Assembly: GCA_001704765.1 (NCBI GenBank)
Contig: MBFK01000006.1
Span: 154,260-218,259, forward strand
Direction: 5' to 3'
DNA: 64,000 bases
From: Sinorhizobium shofinae
GTDB lineage: Bacteria; Pseudomonadota; Alphaproteobacteria; Rhizobiales; Rhizobiaceae
The notes below the pieces were generated by a model. It had not been told where the DNA came from. It made no database searches and saw only the letters and a list, made by a program, of their open reading frames with translations. Both the position numbers and the translations under genes were made by a program. Shown here piece after piece: positions 39,471-48,770 of the stretch (position 1 is its first letter; the number at the start of each line of letters is the position of its first letter).

Positions 39471-40286
39471 TCAATCGGGAAGTCTGCTGAATTTCCGAAG
39501 GCTTTTGTCGACGAAGGACTCGGGCAGGAAGCGGCGCATGAAGCGGACCTGTCCTGCAGCTTTTCCGGCGGTATAGCGTCGTTTGGGCGATACCGCATTG
39601 GCGGCCCTTACGACAGCTTCGGCGACCACCTCGGGTGCATCGCCCTTCGCGACAATCTCGCGCATCAGCTTCTCCGCGTCGGTGCGAACCGTATCGTAGA
39701 CGGCAAGCGGCCGGTCCGGTCGCGTGATGTTCTCTTCGAAGGACGTGCGGGTCACGCCGGGCTCGACAAGCACGATGCGGATGCCCTGCGTTCGCACTTC
39801 GTGGTCGAGAGACTCTGAATAGCCTTCGATGGCGTGCTTGGTCGATGCGTAGAGTGCGTTATAGGGAGCGGGGATCAGCCCGAGTATGGAACTCAGGTTG
39901 ACGATCCGGCCTCTACGCTGCCGTCTCATCACGGGCAGGACCGCATTTGTCATTCGTATGATGCCGAATACGTTCACGTCGAATACGGCTTTCGCCTGTG
40001 CCGTCGTGGATTCCTCTGCGCCGCCAAGCAGTCCGATCCCGGCATTGTTAACGAGAAGATCGATCCGCCCTGCGCGGCTTAGAACCTCGTCGACAACGCT
40101 CTGCACGGATGCATCGTTGATCACGTCGCCGATCAGCATCGTGATCCCATCCGAGGTGTCGGGCATCGGCTTTCGGCTAGTGCCGAAGACACGGTAGCCA
40201 TCGCGCCGCAGCGCTTGTGCCGTCACCAGTCCGATGCCGGAGGAAGCACCCGTGACCAGGGCAATGCCGCGTTCTGTCTTGCTCAT
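39471..40286 (-). CDS. short-chain dehydrogenase/reductase
   Basis: The 271-residue classical SDR shows the NAD(P) motif TGASSGIG near residue 12, the NNAG motif (LVNNAGIGLLG), the catalytic Ser in NLSSILG and YASTKHAIEG (YxxxK). The extended C-terminal part (FMRRFLPESFVDKSLRKF) resembles retinol-dehydrogenase-like bacterial SDRs. It is divergent from the HxlR regulator with 83 bases between starts and lies upstream of a quinone-reductase-like gene. Confidence 0.87.
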   Translation of the reverse strand: MSKTERGIALVTGASSGIGLVTAQALRRDGYRVFGTSRKPMPDTSDGITMLIGDVINDASVQSVVDEVLSRAGRIDLLVNNAGIGLLGGAEESTTAQAKAVFDVNVFGIIRMTNAVLPVMRRQRRGRIVNLSSILGLIPAPYNALYASTKHAIEGYSESLDHEVRTQGIRIVLVEPGVTRTSFEENITRPDRPLAVYDTVRTDAEKLMREIVAKGDAPEVVAEAVVRAANAVSPKRRYTAGKAAGQVRFMRRFLPESFVDKSLRKFSRLPD

Positions 40287-40329
40287 CGGCTTCCGCTTTC
40301 ATTCTGTCATGGAACATCGATGCACAATC

Positions 40330-40361
40330 AGTTACTATCAAATCAATAGCAAGTCACTACT
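40330..40361. promoter_or_regulatory. candidate HxlR operator in the SDR/hxlR divergent promoter
   Basis: AGTTACTATC (40330-40339) and AGTCACTACT (40352-40361) are near-direct repeats 22 bases apart, that is two helix turns. Between them CTAT and ATAG form an inverted repeat around AAATCA. The location between divergent genes fits an autoregulated HxlR operator, but no consensus was tested. Confidence 0.4.
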
Positions 40362-40369
40362 AAAAAGAT

Positions 40370-40807
40370 ATGGACATGAAGAATCTTTCGAACCAGCCGT
40401 GCCTGATCGCCCGCAGCCTGGCGCTTGTCGGGGACGCATGGAGCATGCTGATCATGCGCGACGCCCATGCGGGGCTGACCCGCTTCGATGAATTTCGCAA
40501 GAGCCTCAGTATTGCGCCGACGATGCTGACGGGGCGGCTTTCATCACTGACAGAGGAGGGGCTGCTGGAGAAACGCCGCTATTCCGACCGTCCGCCACGG
40601 GACGAATATGTGCTGACGGAAGCCGGCCGCGACTTTCTGCCGGTACTGTTTGCGATCGGCGCGTGGGGACGCAAGCATCGCGGCGGGGGCAAGGTGACCC
40701 GTTTCTTCGACGCCGAGACCGGAACGGAGATCGATCCCGTCACCATCGACCGCGCGACCGGCGCTCCGGTCGGAACACGTCCTATTCGTATCGCCGCACC
40801 CGAATGA
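40370..40807 (+). CDS. HxlR family transcriptional regulator
   Basis: The 145-residue winged-helix protein opens with CLIARSLALVGDAWSMLIMRDAHAGLTRFDEFRKSL, holding the near-N-terminal Cys (residue 11) and the CPIxRTLxxxGDxWxxLILR pattern of HxlR factors. LTGRLSSLTEEGLLEKRRYSDRPPRDEYVLTEAG forms the wing. Members such as HypR and YodB sense electrophiles or disulfide stress through that Cys. The divergent SDR and the quinone reductase are its probable targets. An ATG two codons downstream is equally possible. Confidence 0.87.
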   Translation: MDMKNLSNQPCLIARSLALVGDAWSMLIMRDAHAGLTRFDEFRKSLSIAPTMLTGRLSSLTEEGLLEKRRYSDRPPRDEYVLTEAGRDFLPVLFAIGAWGRKHRGGGKVTRFFDAETGTEIDPVTIDRATGAPVGTRPIRIAAPE

Positions 40808-40968
40808 GCCGCCCCACGGTAGATGAAGCAGCGCCTGACAACTCCTATTGAAAGCTCGCTTCCAGCGCAAAGTTGCCGGTGGTGGTCCGTTCGTCGAGCG
40901 ATGCCTCATGACAGTTGCTGCGAAATGCTGATGCCAGATTAATAGGTCCTGAGCCTAAGGTCCGCGGC

Positions 40969-41994
40969 TTATGAAGAGGGGATAACCAGCACTTTTATCT
41001 CTCCCGGGAGCGCTGGGTTGGCAATGATCCCCGGGGCCTCGTCGAGCGTTACGCGCCGCGAAATCAGCCGGTCGATTTCGATCGCGCCAGAGGCGACGAG
41101 GTCGGCGGCGCGGCGGTGCACAAAGGGATTGATGAAGGAACCCTGCACGCGAAGTTCGCGGAAGAGAATATCGAAAGGCTCGATCTCAACTTTTTCGCCT
41201 CGCGGCAGCACCCCGAGGATGACGACTGTGCCGCCAGCCTTGGCGAGACGCGTCGATTGCTTCACTGTTTCCGAGACGCCGGCGCATTCGATCGCCACGT
41301 CGACACCGTCGGGAACAAGGCCACTCAAACCTGCGATGGCCTCGACGATGTCGCCGGCCGCCGGATCAACCGTCGCGGTCGCGCCGAGCTCTTCGGCCAA
41401 ACGGCGCTTCGATGCCTGGCGTGTCGAAAGGATTACCGTCGTGGCGCCGGCCAGCCTTGCAAGTTGAACCGTCAGGAGGCCAATCACGCCGCCGCCGAGG
41501 ACCACCACAGTGGAGCCCGCACGTATGCCCGCCATGTCGATGCCGTGCAGGCAGCAGGCCAGGGGTTCACAGAACGCACCGTGCACCGGATCAAGGCCAA
41601 GCGGGATTTCGAAGGCCTGCCTCTGAGGAACCAGCACGTATTCGGCAAATCCGCCGTCACGATGGATCCCGATGGCGCGCAGATTGCGGCAGAGATTCAC
41701 TCGGCCCGCCTGGCATTGGGGGCAGCGCCCGCAGGAGATATTGGGGTCGCCGGTAACTCTCGTCCCCGGCTTGATCCCGTGAACGGCGCTGCCGACCTTC
41801 ACGACGATGCCGCAGAATTCGTGACCGAGGGTGACCGGAGGCGCCGAAGGAAACTCCCCATGAAGGAGATGCCGGTCAGTCCCGCAAATGCCGCAGGCCT
41901 CGACCTGGACAAGCAGGTCGTCGGGCCCGGGCTCGGGCACCTCGACGTCCCGGACGGAGATGTCGCCCACCGCTTCCAGACGCACCGCCTTCAT
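40969..41994 (-). CDS. zinc-dependent alcohol/polyol dehydrogenase
   Basis: The 341-residue MDR enzyme has the catalytic zinc site EACGICGTDRHLLHGEFPSAPPVTLGHEFCG, the structural-zinc Cys cluster CGRCPQCQAGRVNLC and the NAD motif VLGGGVIGLLTVQLA. That arrangement is close to sorbitol, threonine and galactitol dehydrogenases. It oxidises a secondary alcohol of a sugar or polyol; the exact substrate is open. GGAGG lies ten bases before the start. It is convergent with the HxlR gene and divergent from the metallopeptidase. Confidence 0.87.
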   Translation of the reverse strand: MKAVRLEAVGDISVRDVEVPEPGPDDLLVQVEACGICGTDRHLLHGEFPSAPPVTLGHEFCGIVVKVGSAVHGIKPGTRVTGDPNISCGRCPQCQAGRVNLCRNLRAIGIHRDGGFAEYVLVPQRQAFEIPLGLDPVHGAFCEPLACCLHGIDMAGIRAGSTVVVLGGGVIGLLTVQLARLAGATTVILSTRQASKRRLAEELGATATVDPAAGDIVEAIAGLSGLVPDGVDVAIECAGVSETVKQSTRLAKAGGTVVILGVLPRGEKVEIEPFDILFRELRVQGSFINPFVHRRAADLVASGAIEIDRLISRRVTLDEAPGIIANPALPGEIKVLVIPSS

Positions 41995-42216
41995 CCATGC
42001 ACCTCCGACCGCTCCTCCGCGCCATAGGAACGCGAAAGCAAAGAGACGTCAATCCATTGCCCGGCGGCCGGAACCGGTCGGCTGGATTACGGCACCGCAG
42101 AAAAAGGCCGGTCGGATGAAACCGCGCGGCGGCGATTGCGTTTTACATGGGTCGTCGCGCGGACATATAACTATTCAACGCGCCAAGGTAGAAGCGACGT
42201 CTCCGGAGGAAAGATC

Positions 42217-43155
42217 ATGGAATGGAAGGGCCGCCGCCAGTCCAGCAACGTCGAGGATCAGCGAGGGGCGAGCCCCGGTGGCCTTGGAGGCGGCCCCTTC
42301 GGCCGTGGCGGAGGGTTCCGCATCCCGACCGGCGGGGGCGGCATGCGTCGCGCCGGCGGGGGCTTGAGCTTCGGCACGATCATCTTCCTCGTCATTCTCT
42401 ATTTCGTTCTGAAGGCCATGGGCATCGACATGCTCCAGGTTCTCGAGGGTGGGCCGGTGAACATGCCGGGCTTCGAACAGAGCGATGGTTCGCAGGTGCC
42501 GCGTGGCTCGGCCGAAGAAGAGGAGATGAAGGCGTTCATGTCGACAGTGCTCGCGGAAACGGAAGATACCTGGAACGGCATCTTCGAGGCCGGCGGCGAA
42601 CAATACGAGGAGCCGAAACTCGTGCTTTTCAGCGGTGCCGTCCAGTCGACCTGCGGGTTCGCCTCCGCCGCATCCGGTCCTTTCTATTGCCCGGGCGACC
42701 ACAAGGTCTATCTCGATATGACCTTCTTCGAGGAACTCGCGCAGAAGTTCGACGCCTCCGGCGACTTCGCCCAGGCCTATGTTCTGGCGCATGAGGTTGG
42801 CCATCATGTCCAGAACCTGATCGGCGTCCTTCCGAAGTTCAACCAGATGCGTCAGCGGATGAGTGAGGTCGAGGCGAACCAGATGTCGATCCGCGTCGAG
42901 CTACAGGCAGATTGCTTTGCCGGGATCTGGGGCAAATATACTGAACAGAAGGGCTTGCTGGAGCGCGGCGACCTCGAAGAGGCACTCAATGCCGCGACCC
43001 AGATCGGTGACGACACGCTGCAGAAACGCTCGCAAGGCTATGTCGTGCCGGAGAGCTTCAACCACGGCACATCCGAGCAGCGGATGAAGTGGTTCAAGCG
43101 CGGCTTCGACAGCGGCAGGATGTCGGACTGCGACACCTTCTCGGGCTCCGTCTGA
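42217..43155 (+). CDS. YpfJ-like neutral zinc metallopeptidase
   Basis: The 312-residue protein begins with a Gly-rich, basic cytoplasmic segment (GGLGGGPFGRGGGFRIPTGGGG). One membrane helix follows (FGTIIFLVILYFVLKAMG, about 52-69), then a periplasmic peptidase domain with HEVGHH at 192-197, CGFASAASGPFYCPGD with two Cys likely in a disulfide, and RVELQADCFAGIWG giving the third zinc ligand. This is the KPN_02809/YpfJ family. The start is chosen because GGAGGAAAGATC precedes it. Its physiological target is unknown. Confidence 0.9.
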   Translation: MEWKGRRQSSNVEDQRGASPGGLGGGPFGRGGGFRIPTGGGGMRRAGGGLSFGTIIFLVILYFVLKAMGIDMLQVLEGGPVNMPGFEQSDGSQVPRGSAEEEEMKAFMSTVLAETEDTWNGIFEAGGEQYEEPKLVLFSGAVQSTCGFASAASGPFYCPGDHKVYLDMTFFEELAQKFDASGDFAQAYVLAHEVGHHVQNLIGVLPKFNQMRQRMSEVEANQMSIRVELQADCFAGIWGKYTEQKGLLERGDLEEALNAATQIGDDTLQKRSQGYVVPESFNHGTSEQRMKWFKRGFDSGRMSDCDTFSGSV

Positions 43156-43198
43156 CGGCTCTCGCCCGATCTAGGGGCCCGGCGTCCGGAAGCGTAGA

Positions 43199-44197
43199 TC
43201 ACCCGTGTCGCTCGCTGTCCATATGGACAAGCTGCGCCTCGGGATAGCGCGCACCGGCGGCAGCGCCCTTCGGAATGGCGCGTTCGATTGCCGCGAGATC
43301 ATCGGCGTCCAGGTGAACCGCCTCTGCGCCGAGCGCTTCGGAAAGACGGTCGCGTCGCCGGGCGCCGACGAGGGGCACGATATCGCGGCCCTGAGCCGCG
43401 ACCCAGGCGATGGCGACCTGCGCCACAGTCGCACCCTTGTCAGCCGCTACGCGCCTCAACGCTTCGACCAAGGCGAGGTTCTGTTCGAGATTGCCTTCCT
43501 GGAAACGGGGGCTCATAGCGCGGAAGTCGCCGCTCCTGGCCGCATCCTTCTGCCAATGACCGCTGATCAGGCCGCGCGAAAGCACGCCATAGGCGGTGAT
43601 GCCGATGCCGAGTTCGCGGCATGTCGGGAGGATCTGGTCCTCGATCCCTCGGGAGATCAGCGAGTATTCGATCTGCAGGTCACTGATCGGGTGGACGGCC
43701 GCCGCGCGGCGAATCGTCTCCGCTCCGACTTCGGACAGGCCGATGTGGCGAACGTAACCCGCCTTCACCATATCCGCGATCGCACCGATCGTCTCTTCGA
43801 TCGGCACATCCGGGTCGAGGCGGGAGGGACGATAGATATCGATATGATCGACGCCGAGGCGCTGGAGGCTGTAGGCGAGGAAATTCCGCACCGCCTTCGA
43901 CCGTCCATCGTAGCCGGACCAGCCGCCGGCCGCATCGCGCAGCGCGCCGAACTTGACGCTTAGTTGCACCTGATCGCGCCGCCGCCCCACGAGTGCCTCG
44001 CGGATCAGCATCTCGTTGTGCCCCATGCCGTAGAAGTCGCCCGTGTCGAGCAGTGTTATGCCGGCGTCGAGGGCGGCATGAATCGTTGCAATGCTTTCTG
44101 CGCGATCCGCGGGACCGTACATTCCCGACATCCCCATGCAGCCGAGGCCAATCGCCGAAACTTCGGGGCCGGATTTGCCTAGCGAAACCATCTGCAT
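43199..44197 (-). CDS. aldo/keto reductase
   Basis: The 332-residue TIM-barrel NADPH oxidoreductase is AKR13-like: GLGCMGMSGMYGPADRAESIATIHAALDAGITLLDTGDFYG and SVKFGAL give the catalytic Asp51, Tyr56 and Lys82. The usual His of the tetrad, in YQHRVDP, is replaced here: the sequence reads YRPSRLDP, leaving Ser125 at that site. Reduced or altered activity is possible, although this variant may be shared by relatives. AAAGGAG precedes the start. It is divergent from a LysR gene, its likely regulator, with 115 bases between. Confidence 0.87.
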   Translation of the reverse strand: MQMVSLGKSGPEVSAIGLGCMGMSGMYGPADRAESIATIHAALDAGITLLDTGDFYGMGHNEMLIREALVGRRRDQVQLSVKFGALRDAAGGWSGYDGRSKAVRNFLAYSLQRLGVDHIDIYRPSRLDPDVPIEETIGAIADMVKAGYVRHIGLSEVGAETIRRAAAVHPISDLQIEYSLISRGIEDQILPTCRELGIGITAYGVLSRGLISGHWQKDAARSGDFRAMSPRFQEGNLEQNLALVEALRRVAADKGATVAQVAIAWVAAQGRDIVPLVGARRRDRLSEALGAEAVHLDADDLAAIERAIPKGAAAGARYPEAQLVHMDSERHG

Positions 44198-44312
44198 CTC
44201 ACTTCTCCTTTGGTGAGGCCCTGTGGCCGTTTCGTACGCTGCAACATTTACTCCGGATCGAGCTGTGCGATAATCAGGCGCTCACGACACAGGCTGTACG
44301 GATTTTCGCACA

Positions 44313-45221
44313 ATGAACGATCTTCCCCTCGCCGATCTCGACGCATTCGCGGCCGTTGCGCGCGAACGCAGTTTTCGTACTGCCGCGAAGAAGCGGGGCG
44401 TATCGGCATCCGCTCTCAGCGAAGCCCTGCGGCGGCTCGAAGCCAGGCTGGGCGTGAGGCTGCTCAATCGCACGACGCGCAGCGTCACGGTGACGGAGGC
44501 GGGCAGACGCCTCATCGATCGGCTGGCCCCAGCGCTCGGCGAGATCGTCGGGGCTCTCGACCAAGTGGCGAGCGAACGCGACAACCCGGCCGGGACCTTG
44601 CGGTTGAACGTGCCAACAATCGTTGCGCGTGAAATCCTGCCCTCGATCGTCGGTCCTTTTCTCAAGGCTCATCCGGCGATCGCCTTGGAGGTAACCGCCG
44701 AGGACGGATTCATCGACGTGCTGGCCGCTGGTTTCGACGCGGGCGTGCGTTACGAGGAGCGTCTCGAAAAGGACATGATCGCGATCCCGATCGGGCCGCG
44801 TGTGCAGCGCTACGTCACAGCGGCCGCACCGGCCTATCTCGCCAGGCACGGGGTGCCGCAGCATCCGCGCGATATCCTCGAGCACGCCACACTCCGCCAT
44901 CGGTTCCAGAACGGCATCGCATTGGCTTGGGAATTCGGCGAGGGCGAGGCGGCAATCACCGTGGCGCCGCCGGCAACCGTGCTCGCCAATGCGATCGATC
45001 TCGAGATCAGTGCGGCTGTAGACGGCCTCGGAATCATTCGGACCTTCGAAGAATTCCTGATGCCCGAAATCAATGCCGGGCGCCTCGTAGCCATTCTCGA
45101 AGATTGGGTGACCAGCTTCCCCGGACCATACCTCTATTACGCGGGTCGGCGGCACATGCCGGCGCCGCTACGCGCCTTCGTCGATTTCCTGAAGGCGCGG
45201 CAGCGGCAGTCGTCGCGATGA
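44313..45221 (+). CDS. LysR family transcriptional regulator
   Basis: The 302-residue protein has a winged helix (LDAFAAVARERSFRTAAKKRGVSASALSEALRRLEARLGVRLLNRTTRSVTVTEAG, about 9-65). A type 2 periplasmic-like ligand domain follows, of the group that often represses or activates a divergent reductase gene (DVLAAGFDAGVRYEERLEKDMIAIPIGP). It is divergent from the aldo/keto reductase. The inducer is unknown. Confidence 0.88.
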   Translation: MNDLPLADLDAFAAVARERSFRTAAKKRGVSASALSEALRRLEARLGVRLLNRTTRSVTVTEAGRRLIDRLAPALGEIVGALDQVASERDNPAGTLRLNVPTIVAREILPSIVGPFLKAHPAIALEVTAEDGFIDVLAAGFDAGVRYEERLEKDMIAIPIGPRVQRYVTAAAPAYLARHGVPQHPRDILEHATLRHRFQNGIALAWEFGEGEAAITVAPPATVLANAIDLEISAAVDGLGIIRTFEEFLMPEINAGRLVAILEDWVTSFPGPYLYYAGRRHMPAPLRAFVDFLKARQRQSSR

Positions 45222-45381
45222 TACACGCAGCGCACGAACAATCATTCGTTATAGTGATCAATCCGATAAGAACCTTTGAAATGTTCTTGGATTGTTTCGG
45301 TTCAGTCGATGCGATACACCTTATTTGGTGACGTCGTTCATGTTCTGTCTCCGTTTCGGCGGACAGCGGGGAGGGAGCTTC

Positions 45382-46677
45382 ATGCTCGACAAGAAGTTCG
45401 TTCGACGCGGCCTGTTCCTTGTCTTTCTGATTCTGCTTCTCGACATCATGGGCATCGCCATCATCGTGCCGGTGCTGCCCAGCTATCTCCAGGAACTGAC
45501 CGGGGCGAGTGTCGGCGAGGCGGCCATCGAGGGTGGTTGGCTGCTGCTCGTCTATTCGGGGATGCAGTTTCTCTGTGCGCCGCTGATCGGCAATTTGAGC
45601 GACCGATTTGGACGTCGGCCGATACTGCTGGCCTCCGTGTTGACTTTCGCAATCGACAACCTGATCTGCGCACTGGCAACGAGCTACTGGATGCTCTTTG
45701 TCGGTCGCAGTCTTGCCGGCATAAGCGGAGCGAGTTTTGGAACCGCGTCGGCCTTCATCGCCGATGTCAGCGACGATTCCAACCGCGCCAGGAACTTCGG
45801 GTTGATCGGCATCGCCTTTGGCACGGGCTTCGCGCTAGGTCCGGTCATCGGCGGCTTGCTCGGCGAACTTGGCCCACGCGTACCCTTCTATGGCGCGGCC
45901 GGCCTGTCCTTCGTCAACTTCGCTATCGGCCTGTTCCTTCTCCCCGAGACGCTCGATCCGGCAAATCGGCGGCGCTTCGAGTGGCACCGGGCAAACCCGC
46001 TCGGCGCGCTGAAGCAGATGCGCAACTATGCCGGGATCGGCTGGGTGGGTCTCGTCTTCTTTCTCCACTGGCTCGCCCATGCCGTCTATCCGGCTGTCTG
46101 GTCATTCGTTTCGTCCTACCGCTACGGCTGGAGCGAGGGGCAGATCGGACTGTCACTCGGCATCTTCGGCGTCGGCGGCGCCGTGGTGATGGCGGTCGTC
46201 TTGCCGCACGTCGTGTCGAGATTTGGCGAGCGAAAGACGGCAACGCTTGGTCTCGCCTTTACCGCCCTTGGAATGGCAGGCTACGCCGCAGCCTGGGAGG
46301 GCTGGATGGTTTATCTCGTGATCGTCGCGACGGCGCTCGAAAGTCTCGCCGATCCGCCATTGCGCAGCATCGCGTCGGTTCACGTTCCGCCCTCCGCCCA
46401 GGGCGAACTGCAAGGCGCTCTGACTAGCATTTCGAGCATAACGACGATCCTCGGACCGCTTCTCTTCACGCAGATCTTTGCGCTCTTTACGAGCCCAGCA
46501 GCAGCATATTCGTTCTCCGGCGCGCCTTATGCGGTGGCAGCGTGCCTGATCGTCGCAAGCCTGTCCGTCTTCCTGATGCGAGTGCGGCTCGTCCAAGGCG
46601 GTGCGTTCCAGAATACCGCACCGAACCCGATAAACGCTCCGCAGGAACAGTTCTCGCCACAAGCGCCTGCGGATTGA
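45382..46677 (+). CDS. MFS transporter, TetA-like
   Basis: The 431-residue, 12-segment antiporter carries motif A GNLSDRFGRRPILL in the loop after segment 2 and motif C-like GTGFALGPVIGGLLGELGPRVPFYGAA. The opening IMGIAIIVPVLPSYLQELTG, with an Asp in segment 1, is as in the tetracycline-resistance (TCR/Tet) group. It would export a drug or metabolite in exchange for protons. Chromosomal homologues need not resist tetracycline. The ATG follows GGGAGGGAGC; 30 codons of open frame before it lack membrane character. Confidence 0.86.
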   Translation: MLDKKFVRRGLFLVFLILLLDIMGIAIIVPVLPSYLQELTGASVGEAAIEGGWLLLVYSGMQFLCAPLIGNLSDRFGRRPILLASVLTFAIDNLICALATSYWMLFVGRSLAGISGASFGTASAFIADVSDDSNRARNFGLIGIAFGTGFALGPVIGGLLGELGPRVPFYGAAGLSFVNFAIGLFLLPETLDPANRRRFEWHRANPLGALKQMRNYAGIGWVGLVFFLHWLAHAVYPAVWSFVSSYRYGWSEGQIGLSLGIFGVGGAVVMAVVLPHVVSRFGERKTATLGLAFTALGMAGYAAAWEGWMVYLVIVATALESLADPPLRSIASVHVPPSAQGELQGALTSISSITTILGPLLFTQIFALFTSPAAAYSFSGAPYAVAACLIVASLSVFLMRVRLVQGGAFQNTAPNPINAPQEQFSPQAPAD

Positions 46678-46806
46678 TCAAATTTCTTGATAGACCGATG
46701 AAAAATTAAGCAGCTCCGCCCTTGTCGCTAGCGCCCGTCCCGGTGGTGCTGTAATTCGCCTAGAATTTTATCTGTGCCCATTGCGCCGCAGAGCGAGGAT
46801 TAATCC

Positions 46807-48210
46807 ATGCTGACCGCGACCCGACAGCTTGTGCCTGCGCAAACCGACAACTCGTGGGGCACCCACTTTCGCGCCAGCATCTATCTCGGCGTTCCCTTCA
46901 TCGGTGCGCAGCTCGCACAGCTTGCCATCAACACCACCGACGTGCTGATGGTCGGCAAGCTCGGGGCGGTCCAACTTGCCGCGATCATTCTTGCCACACA
47001 GTTCTTCTTCACCGTCTTCATCTTCGGCAGCGGCTTCGCAAATGCCGTGGTGCCGATGGTCGCGCAGGCACAGGGGCGGGGAGACCGGATCTCCGTTCGC
47101 CGCTCCGTGCGCATGGGCATGTGGGTGGTATTGCTTTACGGCCTCATTACCGCGCCGATCCTCTGGATGGCCGAGCCGATCCTGCTTTTCGCCGGCCAGA
47201 AACCCGAGGTCTCGGCTCTTGCTGCGGAGTATCTCCGCATCGCACAATGGGCGATCTTTCCGAGCCTCATCTTCATGGTGCTGCGGGCGTTCCTGAGCGG
47301 CCTGGAGCGGGCTGGGATTATTCTTTACGTGACGCTCGCGACCTTGGTTCTCAACGCCGTGCTCTGCTACCTGCTGATCTATGGCCATTTCGGCTTTCCG
47401 GCGCTTGGCATTTTCGGCGCCGCGGTCGCGGCTCTCGGCGTGGCGCTGCTTGGTGCAGCGCTAACGATCGGCTACATACGCAGCCAGCCTGAACTCAATC
47501 GGTACGAGCTGTTCGTGCGCTTCTGGCGCTCGGACTGGCCGGCTTTCCGCGAGGTCATCTATCTCGGAGTTCCGATTTCGGTGACGATCCTCGCGGAAGT
47601 GAGCCTCTTCACCGTCGCTTCGCTGCTCATGGGAACGATCGGCACGATCCAGCTCGCCGCGCACGGCATTGCGCTTCAGTTCGCGTCGATAGCCTTCATG
47701 ATTCCGCTGGGCCTCGCACAGGCGGGCACGGTACGCGTCGGTCTCGCCTACGGGAGCGGCGATCTCGTCGGCGTCCGGCGCGCCGCCATCGCCGTGCTCG
47801 CCCTCGGCTGCGGGTTCGCGGCCATCGGCAGCACGATCTTCGCGTTGCTTCCGCATCAACTTGCGGCGCTCTATCTCGACACCGGCCGGCCCGACGCTGC
47901 CGATGTACTTGCCTTCGCCGGCCCGCTGATCGTCATTGCGGGGGCGTTCCAGCTCGTCGACGGGCTTCAGGCGATCGCCGCGGGCATGCTGCGCGGATTA
48001 AAGGATACAACCGTGCCGATGGTCCTGGCGATGATTTCCTATTGGCCGATCGGCTTCGTCTGCGCCTGGGCCTTTGCCTTTCCGCTGAAGTTCGGCGGCG
48101 TCGGCGTGTGGTTCGGGTTCGTGCTGGGGCTGGCGGCGGCCGCCTTGCTGCTTAACTGGCGTTTCTTCCGTCTCATTGATTCAATGCGTGATCCCGCCGC
48201 TGCCGTGTGA
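46807..48210 (+). CDS. MATE family efflux transporter
   Basis: The 467-residue protein has two six-segment halves. The first starts LGVPFIGAQLAQLAINTTDVLMVGKLGAVQLAAI and the second LGVPISVTILAEVSLFTVASLLMGTIGTIQLAAHG, the internal repeat typical of MATE (NorM-type) exporters, which use Na+ or H+ to extrude cationic compounds. PLGLAQAGTVRVGLAYGSG is the conserved mid-C-half signature. AGGA precedes the ATG. Substrate unknown. Confidence 0.92.
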   Translation: MLTATRQLVPAQTDNSWGTHFRASIYLGVPFIGAQLAQLAINTTDVLMVGKLGAVQLAAIILATQFFFTVFIFGSGFANAVVPMVAQAQGRGDRISVRRSVRMGMWVVLLYGLITAPILWMAEPILLFAGQKPEVSALAAEYLRIAQWAIFPSLIFMVLRAFLSGLERAGIILYVTLATLVLNAVLCYLLIYGHFGFPALGIFGAAVAALGVALLGAALTIGYIRSQPELNRYELFVRFWRSDWPAFREVIYLGVPISVTILAEVSLFTVASLLMGTIGTIQLAAHGIALQFASIAFMIPLGLAQAGTVRVGLAYGSGDLVGVRRAAIAVLALGCGFAAIGSTIFALLPHQLAALYLDTGRPDAADVLAFAGPLIVIAGAFQLVDGLQAIAAGMLRGLKDTTVPMVLAMISYWPIGFVCAWAFAFPLKFGGVGVWFGFVLGLAAAALLLNWRFFRLIDSMRDPAAAV

Positions 48211-48248
48211 ATGCCAGGGCAATCGATGGGAAGCGGCAAGGGTTCGCC

Positions 48249-48288
48249 AAAAAAGAAATGGCCGGACGGGCAGGGGATGCCGTCCGGC
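48249..48288 (-). terminator. Rho-independent terminator on the minus strand
   Basis: GCCGGACGG (minus 48288-48280) pairs with CCGTCCGGC (minus 48269-48261), a 9-bp stem with a ten-base loop. It is followed on the minus strand by ATTTCTTTTTT (48259-48249). The orientation fits the transcript of the 43-residue gene whose stop lies 120 bases upstream; it does not fit the plus-strand MATE gene. Confidence 0.8.
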
Positions 48289-48410
48289 TCATAATGAGCG
48301 GCCCCACCAGGGGAAGAAATGAGACCGCTTCTCGTGAAACTTCCTGGCAGAAGTTTCCTGGAGGTATTTATCTCAAAGCCACTGCGACGCAATCACGGTC
48401 GCAGTCGCCG

Positions 48411-48542
48411 TCATTTTCTCCTCAGCCCATTCGTTGCTGCCGACAAGACCGTCACACGGTCACGGGCCTCCTCGCGAAGCGCATGGATCGTCGCAAATAT
48501 CATCGCGAAAAACATCGCCATCGAAAACAGAGCAAGTCCCAT
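48411..48542 (-). CDS. small membrane protein (43 aa)
   Basis: The frame MGLALFSMAMFFAMIFATIHAL continues to a short charged tail (REEARDRVTVLSAATNGLRRK). One strongly hydrophobic helix of about 20 residues is predicted, with the basic end probably cytoplasmic. The ATG is preceded by AAAGGAG at an ideal distance, and an intrinsic terminator on the same strand lies downstream at 48249-48288. It sits alone between the MATE gene and coaD, on the opposite strand from both. No function is known. Confidence 0.65.
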   Translation of the reverse strand: MGLALFSMAMFFAMIFATIHALREEARDRVTVLSAATNGLRRK

Positions 48543-48770
48543 GTCCGTCTCCTTTCAGCTGCTAAAACGGCACGCCCTTATGAAAAGTTCCGTTCACTTG
48601 TTGTTTCAGGCTACAACTTCCGGTGTGAAACCATCTCGAACGTTGCATTCATCTAGCATTCATTCCCCCGTCGCCGCTGTTTCCGGTGGAACAGGGCAAG
48701 GCGGATCGCGTCACCCTTGCGGTCGGCCGCCGTCCGTGACAAAAGGCTTCACCAAACGGAAACAGGCGCG

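Noticed and set aside
45276..46427. 383-codon frame overlapping the TetA-like gene in another frame
   Set aside because: Arg-rich and without membrane segments, whereas the chosen frame has clear MFS motifs.
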